Shown here piece after piece: positions 1 to 7,335 of a stretch of DNA of 64,000 nt. A program made the position numbers and the translations under genes. The notes beneath the pieces were generated by a model. That model was not told where the DNA came from, ran no database searches, and saw only the letters and a list, made by a program, of their open reading frames with translations. This stretch comes from Candidatus Hydrogenedens sp. (GTDB lineage Bacteria; Hydrogenedentota; Hydrogenedentia; Hydrogenedentales; Hydrogenedentaceae): positions 16,402 through 80,401 of the forward strand of contig DAOSBX010000013.1 in NCBI GenBank assembly GCA_035361075.1. The letters are read 5' to 3'. How positions within the stretch are numbered: position 1 is the stretch's first letter; each line of letters opens with the position of its first letter.

Positions 1-646
1 GGGAATATTTGATTTTATTTCTATCGTTTGAGGTTGGGGCATATCCTCCATAATTTGCCCTAAATTAATAACACGTGGTTCAACCAAGATGGCGGATGTT
101 GCAGTTCCTTTCAAGGTTAATGTCAATTGCGGTGTTGCTGGGTCATTAGAGTCAACTGTAATTTGTTTTGCAATAGGTCCTTGTCTTCCTGCTAAGGTAA
201 GTGTTGCTTTTATTTTTGTAGTATCGCCTGGCGCAATCTCTTTTTTCTCAGGCTGGGCTACTGTGCATCCACAGGTTGTCTTTACATTTGAGATTTTCAG
301 AAGTCCATCACCTGCATTTTTGATAACGAATTCATGTTCTACCTTTTCATCATTACTGCGTTCACCGAAATCAAATTCAGGTTCATCACACGTAATTTTT
401 GGAGTTCCACCAGTCGATTCCACCGAAGCAGTTGCCTCTTTCTGAGCAGGGGGTTGCTGTGCCTGTGGTTTTTCAGCAGGTGCCTCTTTCGCTGGTGATG
501 GTGCAGGAGTTGTCTGTGCTGGTTTCTGTTCTGGCGTGGGTGGAGTTGGTGTAGGTGTGCTCTTCTGCCCACCGCAAGAACTTAATAAACCAATCATTAA
601 AAACAGAACAAACAGCCCGAGAAAAACTTTTAAACCCTTACTCATA
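1..646 (-). CDS. DUF1573 lipoprotein, 3' end missing
   Basis: The reading frame is open from an ATG at 644-646 to the left edge, so the C-terminus lies outside the window. The N-terminus (MSKGLKVFLG, then hydrophobic, then LSSCGG) is a lipoprotein signal with Cys about residue 23. A Pro/Ala/Gln/Lys-rich linker follows to about residue 70. Then comes a DUF1573-type immunoglobulin-like domain with the family features: an EFDFGE start, a V-K-T-T-C-G-C-T segment, and a VDSNDP loop. A second similar strand pattern begins before the edge. DUF1573 proteins are typical of Bacteroidetes and the PVC group and are mostly uncharacterised. Location: envelope, lipid-anchored. The family call is sound; the function is unknown. 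Confidence 0.85.
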
Positions 647-692
647 ACATTTACCCTTTCTGGTTAAGATTTAATTATTATGGTTAATTGTA

Positions 693-710
693 TTCAGAAT
701 AAACTCTGAA
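693..710. promoter_or_regulatory. Inverted repeat TTCAGA-N6-TCTGAA, possible operator
   Basis: A perfect 6-bp inverted repeat with a 6-bp spacer lies between the divergent starts at 646 (minus) and 814 (plus). Position and symmetry fit a regulator site, but no regulator gene is nearby. Could be chance in AT-rich DNA. Confidence 0.3.
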
Positions 711-729
711 CAATAATAAAAAATATACC

Positions 730-757
730 CTACTAAAAAGTAGAGATTTTTTAGTAG
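730..757. other. Hairpin-forming inverted repeat
   Basis: CTACTAAAAA and TTTTTAGTAG form a perfect 10-bp stem around an 8-nt loop, between two divergent genes. It is not downstream of any gene, so a terminator role is unlikely. It could be a leader structure for the BNR_4 gene at 814. Confidence 0.35.
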
Positions 758-813
758 AAACGATTCTAATATACAATATTGTTGACATTAGATTAAAATC
801 AAAGGAAAGTCAA

Positions 814-2091
814 ATGAAATGTATCCTAAAATCTATTTTCCTATTATTTTTACACCTTTCAATTATTGGTTATACAGATGTGATCATTGGCAATAGTTAT
901 ATATTATCCCAATCGGGTGCATATTGTTGGTTTCAGGATCCACGTGCCGTATTTGTAGAAGGGAAATTTCTTAGAACCTACGTCGGTTGGGTAACTGCAG
1001 ATGGTAAACTACAAGTAGGTTATTATGACCATAAAAGTAGAGAAATAAAAGTATATACCATAAGGGAAGATTGGGACATTGACGACCATAACGTCCCCTC
1101 TTTTCTTGTCCTACCTGACTTGAGGTTAATGATTTTCTATGCAAAGCATAATAAGGAAAATCTATATGCCCGCAGGACACTCCGCCCTGAGGATATTTCT
1201 GAATGGGAAAGCGAAATCATCGTTTCCAACATGAGTAAAGTTACGTACAGTCACCCCGTATTTTTAGCTAAAGAAAACCGATATTATGTTTTCTGGCGAG
1301 GTGAAAGTTGGAAACCTACCTTTGCTACGTCTGTAGACGGGATACACTGGTCAGAACCTAACATTTTATTCCAAGATAAAGGGAAAGAATCAAAGGATAT
1401 TCGACCTTATCTTAAAGTAGTTTCTGACAATAAAAAAACGATACATTTTGCATTTACAGATGGACATCCAAGAAACGAGCCTCTCAATTCTGTTTATTAT
1501 GCCTTCTATAAAGAAGGGAGTCTTTACCGTGCGAATGGGGAAAAAATTGGAGCAATGGATAATCTGCCAGTGCCTCATTCCGCTTGTGATAGGGTCTATG
1601 ATGCTAAGACAACAGGGGCTCGGGCTTGGGTTTGGGATATTGCACTAAATAAGAAGGGGAACCCAGTGATTGTATATACACGATTACCAGAAGAGACGAA
1701 ACATTATTATCATTATGCTTTCTGGAATGGTACACAGTGGGAAGACCATGAAATAACTCTTGCTGGACCGTGGTTTCCCGAAACTCCAACAGGGAAAAAG
1801 GAAACGGAACCCCACTATTCTGGGGGAATTTCTTTAAATCACGCAAACCCTAACGAAGTGTATTTGTCGAGAAAAGTAGGTGAATTTTTTGAAATCGAAC
1901 GATGGCGTACTGAAGATGGGGGTAAAACGTGGACGACAAAGTCAATAACGACAAATTCGTCTTGTATCAACGTTAGGCCTATTGTGCCTTGGGGCTATAA
2001 TAAAGAGGTAAGCCATATCATCTGGATGCGCGGACATTATAAAAGTTACACCCAATTTAATACTGCTATTGTTTGTTGGTTTGACGAATAA
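814..2091 (+). CDS. Secreted BNR_4 beta-propeller protein
   Basis: An N-terminal signal peptide (MKCILKSIFLLFLHLSIIG) is followed by about 400 residues with the pattern of the BNR_4 family: a WFQDPRAVF segment near residue 38, YVGWVTADG, a GYYDH segment, DDHNVPS and YARR. Repeated aromatic/Asp turns (TSVDGIHW, TEDGGKTW) are the Asp-box-like blades of sialidase-type propellers. BNR_4 members are extracellular and often lie in polysaccharide-utilisation loci; some ulvan lyases (PL24/PL25) share the fold, but I cannot assign lyase activity here. The ATG follows AAAGGAAAG at good spacing. It appears monocistronic: upstream is a divergent gene, and downstream are 155 bp containing a separate promoter. 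Confidence 0.8.
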   Translation: MKCILKSIFLLFLHLSIIGYTDVIIGNSYILSQSGAYCWFQDPRAVFVEGKFLRTYVGWVTADGKLQVGYYDHKSREIKVYTIREDWDIDDHNVPSFLVLPDLRLMIFYAKHNKENLYARRTLRPEDISEWESEIIVSNMSKVTYSHPVFLAKENRYYVFWRGESWKPTFATSVDGIHWSEPNILFQDKGKESKDIRPYLKVVSDNKKTIHFAFTDGHPRNEPLNSVYYAFYKEGSLYRANGEKIGAMDNLPVPHSACDRVYDAKTTGARAWVWDIALNKKGNPVIVYTRLPEETKHYYHYAFWNGTQWEDHEITLAGPWFPETPTGKKETEPHYSGGISLNHANPNEVYLSRKVGEFFEIERWRTEDGGKTWTTKSITTNSSCINVRPIVPWGYNKEVSHIIWMRGHYKSYTQFNTAIVCWFDE

Positions 2092-2171
2092 AGATGCATG
2101 TAGGTCAGTGTCAAACTTAAGAATAATATTATCGTTTTTAATCATATCTATGGTTATGTTACTCGGGTAGT

Positions 2172-2200
2172 TTGACTTGTTAACAGGCTCTTGATATACT
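2172..2200 (+). promoter_or_regulatory. Sigma-70-like promoter for the Hsp70-like gene
   Basis: TTGACT at 2172-2177 and TATACT at 2195-2200 with a 17-bp spacer lie 46 bp ahead of the TTG start at 2247. This is close to consensus in both boxes. Confidence 0.6.
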
Positions 2201-2246
2201 TTTTAATTTTACAAATTATTAAAAACAAAGATAAGGGGATATATAT

Positions 2247-3671
2247 TTGGGAAATTCTATAGTAACCTGCGGGATTGATTATGGTACGACTAATACCAGT
2301 GTTGCTATTGTAGATGAAAAAGGCAAAGAACATGTTTTAGATTTAGATGAAGATAATGACCCTTCCACATCTCTTCCTTCATTGGTCTATATAGGTTCAG
2401 ATGGGGCTATTTTTACAGGGAGAAAAGCGGCCAATATTTTTATTGAGCGAAATGTCGGTCGGGAGGTTATCTTAAAATCGGAAGAGACGGGCATAGAAGT
2501 GTCTGTTATAAGTCGTGGTGAGCCCGATAAAAGCGAGTTCTACAATCCAAATTTAACTGACCCTGACCTACTGGAATCTATCTCGATTAGAACACAGGTA
2601 GATGTTAACCTGCCAGGCCGTTTATTTCAGTCCTTGAAAACACAATTGAAATATGTGAATTTTAAGGGGACAGATGTCTTCGGTAAACACTACCAAATTG
2701 AGGAATTGGTATCGTTAATACTAAAACGATGCAAACAAAAAGCAGAAGAGGCATTAAAAGCACCTATTGATGTCGCGGTTGTGGGAAGACCCGTTCATTT
2801 TTCGATGAATGAATTTGAAGATGAAATAGCAGAACGACGCCTTCGGAATGCAGGTTTAATTGCAGGTTTTAGTGACGTCGTTTTCTTCTATGAACCTGTT
2901 GCCGCCTCTGTAGAGTATATTAGCACCTCGGAAACCGAAGAGAAGATTGTTATGGTTGTAGATATTGGTGGGGGGACTTGTGATGTGTGTATCATGAAAT
3001 TTGAGTCTGCGGATACAGTGGAAGAGCGGTTGAAACGAAGTCAAGTATTGGCTGTATCTGGTGATACGGTTGCTGGCGATATGATTGATAAAGAAATTAT
3101 AAGGAAACGACTTTTCAGCTACTTTGGAAGTAATGCCCGCTATGGACCTACCCGTTTACCTCTCCCAAAAAATATTTTGAACGTTGTTCTGGATTGGCAG
3201 AATCTATACCGCTTGAATACAGAGGAAACCATAAATTGGCTTATTGCAGTAGAAACATTTAGCGACCAACCTGAGGCTATCCGAGCCTTGCGAATGTTAA
3301 TTCAAAAAAACTGCGGTTATCCATTATCGCTTGCTGTTGAGAATGCAAAAAAAAGACTAAGTTTTTTTGAAGAATCCATGATCCAATTTCAGTATGATGA
3401 ATTGTTTATACAGGAGATGATTAACAGAAGCGAATTTAAAACTATTATCGAGGATATATTAGAGCAAATACAGGAATTACTTATTGAGGCAGAAGATAAA
3501 GCAGGAGTGAAACCAGAACAGATTCACCTTGTTCTAACTACTGGCGGGACATGTCTAATTCCAGCAATTCAACAAATGTTAAAGGAACGTTATAGCCCAG
3601 AAAAAATTGTCCTTCGTGACACATTTACCAGTGTAGCCCGTGGATTAGCGGTGGTTAGCCGTTATCTATAA
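2247..3671 (+). CDS. Hsp70-family (YegD-like) actin-fold ATPase without substrate-binding domain
   Basis: At 474 residues it is about the length of an Hsp70 nucleotide-binding domain and has no C-terminal peptide-binding domain. Visible actin/Hsp70 elements are phosphate 1 (GIDYGTTNTSVAIVD, residues 9-23), phosphate 2 (VVDIGGGTCDV, about 235-245) and the adenosine motif (TTGGTCLIPAI, near 430). The N-terminal DNDPSTSLPSLVY stretch matches the YegD/HscC-like group rather than DnaK. The start is TTG, supported by AAGGGGA seven bases upstream; no in-frame ATG would keep the phosphate-1 motif. The CPBP-like gene follows after 46 bp, so the two may be co-transcribed. No DnaJ or GrpE partner is present; the client is unknown. 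Confidence 0.85.
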   Translation: MGNSIVTCGIDYGTTNTSVAIVDEKGKEHVLDLDEDNDPSTSLPSLVYIGSDGAIFTGRKAANIFIERNVGREVILKSEETGIEVSVISRGEPDKSEFYNPNLTDPDLLESISIRTQVDVNLPGRLFQSLKTQLKYVNFKGTDVFGKHYQIEELVSLILKRCKQKAEEALKAPIDVAVVGRPVHFSMNEFEDEIAERRLRNAGLIAGFSDVVFFYEPVAASVEYISTSETEEKIVMVVDIGGGTCDVCIMKFESADTVEERLKRSQVLAVSGDTVAGDMIDKEIIRKRLFSYFGSNARYGPTRLPLPKNILNVVLDWQNLYRLNTEETINWLIAVETFSDQPEAIRALRMLIQKNCGYPLSLAVENAKKRLSFFEESMIQFQYDELFIQEMINRSEFKTIIEDILEQIQELLIEAEDKAGVKPEQIHLVLTTGGTCLIPAIQQMLKERYSPEKIVLRDTFTSVARGLAVVSRYL

Positions 3672-3717
3672 ATCAATTTCAATATTTTTAAATCTAAACA
3701 TCAATTGAGGTCTTTAA

Positions 3718-5091
3718 ATGAACATGCCCGATGCACACACCACTACAAAGGTTCGTTTAATTCAAACAACTGCAGGCGATTGGGAGCGAGAACGATATTC
3801 ACGGAAACAAAATTTTATTGAAGCCATGACTGTTATGCTCGTTATTTTATGTGCCTTGTGGCTTGTGGCTTATCCATTTGGGGTTGTTTTACAAATTAAG
3901 TCCATAAATGTATTAGTAAATCTTCTATTAGTTTTTGGGGGTGCTTATTTGCTATTAGTAGCACCTGCTGTACATAAAGACACAACACAATCGTGGGGAT
4001 TGGGTAATCCAATGCAGTATTGGCGACTTGTATCTACAGGTTCTGTATACCGACGAATAGCAATTATTGTTATCTCACTAATCGTTTTCGTTGGATTAAA
4101 TATTATCAATTACCAACAATGGTACCATGTAGCACGGTTTTTCCAACTCCAGGTAATAATTCGTTTCTTTGGTTTTCAGGTAGACGTATATAAACTTCCG
4201 ACACAGTTTCCTGGTGTGATATTCGTACTTGTGTTTGGAAGTGTCATCTCATTCTTAATCACGTTTTGTGCTATCCGATACGACAATTTTCATACTGCCT
4301 TTCGCACTGCAATGATTGTATCCCTTCCATTGTTATTTGTTATCTTTATTTCTGCGTATATTCAACGTGGTTCGTCAGCCTTTGAGCATTTAAGCGTATC
4401 GCAATGGGCTTTGGGTGTGTTTGGGTATGTTTTTTGGGGTTTTGTCCAACAGTTGTTGTTTAGTTCCTACTTCGGCACACGATTTCGCAAAGCGTTTGCT
4501 CCTTCCACACATTCCGAAAACGTGATCACTGGAAAAAAGCAGTTAATTAAAACATTATATTTTGGGATATTAGGTGCTTTAGGAGCCATTGCCTTTGCTT
4601 TTATAAGTATATCCATTGCTTATGGACCAGAGGCGATTCCTTCACCGTCTATCTGGGCACGCCTTGCTCTATGGTTGGCAGTCTTCTTTTTCCCTATGGG
4701 GCTTGTCTATGGATATTTTTATTGTAGGGATAAAAAAAGGATGTTGGTAGCGACATTAAGTGCATCATGCTTCGGAATGATTCACATCGATTCTTACGGA
4801 CTGGTGGCTGCAACATGGATTTTAGGGATTGTATTAGTCTATGTTTTTATGGAAGATAGAAATCGTAATCTTGTGGCCCTGGGTTTTATCCATGGATTGT
4901 TAGGGAGCACTTTAGGTACTCTGTTTTCAAAAAGTAATGCTGGCGTTTTAGAAATTGATTATTCTGTGGGTCCCTGGAATGTGGAAAATCCCACTTGGGG
5001 CACAATGATTATACCTGTTGTTGTTATCCTTATTTATATTACGATTTTAGTAGCGTATTTGAAAAAAGCACCTGAAGCACACGAAGGATAA
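3718..5091 (+). CDS. CPBP/Abi-type integral membrane protein with altered protease motif
   Basis: A 457-residue polytopic membrane protein with roughly eight or more hydrophobic segments after a charged N-terminus. The C-terminal half resembles CPBP (CAAX-processing/bacteriocin-protection) intramembrane metalloproteases. The usual motif 1, E-E-x-x-x-R, is present as Q244-Q245 in FVQQLLFSSYFGTRF. His356 (FGMIHID) and His392 (GFIHGLLG) match the two conserved histidines. Loss of both glutamates would normally remove activity, so this may be a non-proteolytic or altered member. It follows the Hsp70-like gene by 46 bp and is convergent with the FKBP gene. GAGG precedes the ATG. Confidence 0.65.
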   Translation: MNMPDAHTTTKVRLIQTTAGDWERERYSRKQNFIEAMTVMLVILCALWLVAYPFGVVLQIKSINVLVNLLLVFGGAYLLLVAPAVHKDTTQSWGLGNPMQYWRLVSTGSVYRRIAIIVISLIVFVGLNIINYQQWYHVARFFQLQVIIRFFGFQVDVYKLPTQFPGVIFVLVFGSVISFLITFCAIRYDNFHTAFRTAMIVSLPLLFVIFISAYIQRGSSAFEHLSVSQWALGVFGYVFWGFVQQLLFSSYFGTRFRKAFAPSTHSENVITGKKQLIKTLYFGILGALGAIAFAFISISIAYGPEAIPSPSIWARLALWLAVFFFPMGLVYGYFYCRDKKRMLVATLSASCFGMIHIDSYGLVAATWILGIVLVYVFMEDRNRNLVALGFIHGLLGSTLGTLFSKSNAGVLEIDYSVGPWNVENPTWGTMIIPVVVILIYITILVAYLKKAPEAHEG

Positions 5092-5148
5092 CACCAAGCT
5101 TATCTAATTGCTCTTTTCTAACATATTTGAGATAGTCTGGAAAACTAT

Positions 5149-5928
5149 TTATTGCTTTGGCAATTCAACTGTATTTGTGTCAGTTTGCTCTTCCGCAGGT
5201 TTAATCTCTAACAGTTCTACCTCAAATTGAAGTAAGGCATTTGGTGGGATACGTTGATTTCCATCTTTGCCATAAGCGAGATTTGGCGGGATGTAAAGCA
5301 TCCATTTCGAACCTACAGGCATAAGTTGTAAGGCTTCAACCCAACCTTTAATAACACGGTTTAGAGGGAATGTTGCAGGTTCACCACGGTCATAAGAACT
5401 ATCAAACTGAGTACCATCCATTAAGGTTCCTTTGTAATGAACAGTTACCGTGTCCGTTTCTTTCGGTTTCGGTCCTGTTCCTTCTTTTAAAACCTTATAT
5501 TGAAGCCCACTTGGAAGAGTGACGACACCTTCCTTTGTTTTATTTTCTTCTAAAAACTTATTTGCTTCCTGCTCATTCTTCACTGCTTCTTCTTCTCGTT
5601 TCTTCATCTGGGCGTTCATTAAGTTCTGCTGGAAAGAACGGATACAATTTTGCATCTCTTCCTCAGTCATCGCTATTTCTTTGTTTTCTAAAACATCGTT
5701 GATGGCTCGAACTAACATATCTAAGTTTGGTTTTGTATCTAACATCTGGAATGTTTTTGCAACATTAACACCTAAGGTATAACAAAGTTTGTCCACATCT
5801 GTTTCAAATTTTGGCTTTTCCGATTTCGGCTCATCTTGAGCTAATACTAAACCACTGAACAACATAGCAACACATAGAACAACACTTGAAACAATCATTA
5901 AACACTTACTTTTTTCCGACATTAACAT
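5149..5928 (-). CDS. FKBP-type peptidyl-prolyl cis-trans isomerase, exported, Mip-like
   Basis: A signal peptide (hydrophobic to about residue 30, ending VLAQ) is followed by an FKBP_N-type helical dimerisation segment (about 42-125, starting DKLCYTLGVN). The FKBP catalytic domain (about 135-245) shows VTVHYKGTLMDGTQFDSSY, FPLNRVIKGW, GSKWMLYIPPNLAYG and LLQFEVELLEI. This is the Mip/FkpA architecture of periplasmic foldases. The first ATG has AAAGGAG at 8-9 nt; the second ATG (residue 3) would be too far from it. Monocistronic and divergent from the crotonase gene. No key residue is missing. Confidence 0.92.
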   Translation of the reverse strand: MLMSEKSKCLMIVSSVVLCVAMLFSGLVLAQDEPKSEKPKFETDVDKLCYTLGVNVAKTFQMLDTKPNLDMLVRAINDVLENKEIAMTEEEMQNCIRSFQQNLMNAQMKKREEEAVKNEQEANKFLEENKTKEGVVTLPSGLQYKVLKEGTGPKPKETDTVTVHYKGTLMDGTQFDSSYDRGEPATFPLNRVIKGWVEALQLMPVGSKWMLYIPPNLAYGKDGNQRIPPNALLQFEVELLEIKPAEEQTDTNTVELPKQ

Positions 5929-6301
5929 GTAGTTATCTCCTTTAAAATGGCTTATTTTTAAATTTACTGGGAAGTCTCAACCATAAACGAAACAGCCCAA
6001 TTTTACATTAGCATACTCCTAATCCCATGCAGAAATCAAATCCTTCATTTTTGGGTTCATTTTGTAATGTGTGTAATGTAAATGCTAAATAAATATTAAG
6101 AGGATAAAACGAGTTATTTCAGAATTCAAAAATAAAGGAATTACTTAACAATTTATGTGGAGTTTTAAAAAGATATATCTTCTGCTGTCACGAATATGAA
6201 ATTATGAAAGTGATAAAATCAAGATGATTTGTTTTTGTGGTTTTTGTTAAACTTTATTTGGAATAGTTAGAATAATAATAAATATTAACAAGGAGTTGTT
6301 T
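5929..6301. other. Intergenic region between divergent FKBP and crotonase genes
   Basis: AT-rich, 373 bp. It holds the ribosome binding sites of both genes and the crotonase promoter at 6244-6272. No ORF, repeat or RNA gene was recognised. Confidence 0.6.
6244..6272 (+). promoter_or_regulatory. Sigma-70-like promoter for the crotonase gene
   Basis: TTGTTA (6244-6249) and TAGAAT (6267-6272) are separated by 17 bp, 29 bp ahead of the ATG at 6302. Confidence 0.45.
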
Positions 6302-7084
6302 ATGAGTTATCAGTTTTTAATTACTGAAAAGGTTAATTCCTGTTTTTGGATTACATTAAATCGGCCTAAGGTTAATGCTCTATCCCGTGAGTTGTTGGCT
6401 GAAATTTATCATGCGATTGAAGAAGCAGAGACAAGTCCTGATATTAAGGTTGTAATAATTACGGGAGGAGAAAGTAAGTTTTTTGCAGCTGGGGCAGATA
6501 TTCCAACCATTGCTCAGGATTTAGATGACCCGATGGGAGAAGGGAAAATGTTATCCCAAGGAATTAAAACGATGAATCGGATAGAGGCATGCTTAAAACC
6601 TGTTATTGCGGTAGTAAATGGCTTTGCATTAGGTGGTGGATGCGAACTTGCATTAGCATGTCATATCCGTATAGCTTCGACCAATGCTAATTTTGGACAG
6701 CCAGAGATTAACTTAGGTATTATCCCTGGTTGGGGTGGAACGTTCCGATTACCACGGGTTATTGGAGAAGGAAGAGCAATGGATTTATTGTTAACAGGTA
6801 GAAGTATCACAGCAGATGAGGCTCTAAAATATGGGTTAATTACTAAATTGGTAGCCCCTGAAGAACTAAAGAAAACTGCACTGGAATTAGCAGACCTTCT
6901 TGCCAGCAAGCCTCCTGTTTGTATCCGCCAACTTATTAAGTTACAGCAAAAGCGTATAGCAGACCCTGCCCATGCTTGTGAACTTGAGAAATTAGCCTTT
7001 GAACGATGTGCCAAAACGACAGATGCTCGTGAGGGAATTGAAGCCTTCTTAAATAAGAGACAGCCTCAATATAAGGGTCGATAA
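6302..7084 (+). CDS. Enoyl-CoA hydratase/isomerase (crotonase) family protein
   Basis: A 260-residue crotonase fold of normal length. The oxyanion-hole segment FAAGADI is followed by GFALGGGCELALACHI, and both acidic residues that act in enoyl-CoA hydratase are present: Glu in GGCELA and Glu in FGQPEINLGIIPGWGG. Hydration of trans-2-enoyl-CoA is therefore chemically plausible, although crotonases vary widely in substrate. A TTG six bases upstream is in frame, but AGGAG (6291-6295) abuts it and sits six bases before ATG 6302, so the ATG is the start. It stands alone; no other beta-oxidation gene is nearby. Confidence 0.9.
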   Translation: MSYQFLITEKVNSCFWITLNRPKVNALSRELLAEIYHAIEEAETSPDIKVVIITGGESKFFAAGADIPTIAQDLDDPMGEGKMLSQGIKTMNRIEACLKPVIAVVNGFALGGGCELALACHIRIASTNANFGQPEINLGIIPGWGGTFRLPRVIGEGRAMDLLLTGRSITADEALKYGLITKLVAPEELKKTALELADLLASKPPVCIRQLIKLQQKRIADPAHACELEKLAFERCAKTTDAREGIEAFLNKRQPQYKGR

Positions 7085-7335
7085 AAAGAAGTTAAGAATA
7101 TTATAATTTCATCTTTCCATTACATTATATTGCTATTTGTGCTGATTTGTGTTAGATATAATTAAAAATACAAATTATATATAACGCTATTCTGATACGG
7201 TATTAAAATAAAATGATATATTTATAATATCTGTAAATTTATTTATTGGTAAGGACATTTGTCCTTTTTGTTTGTTCAGTCGATTCTTAATGATAGGTAG
7301 TGCTAAAATAGGAAAGTAAACCCTGAGACCGAAAG

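Noticed and set aside
339..572. Minus-strand 77-codon frame rich in Arg and His
   Set aside because: It overlaps the Pro/Ala-rich linker of the DUF1573 lipoprotein in another frame; composition is typical of a shadow.
730..757. Hairpin considered as a terminator
   Set aside because: It lies between two divergent starts, not after a gene, and no transcript would need to end there.
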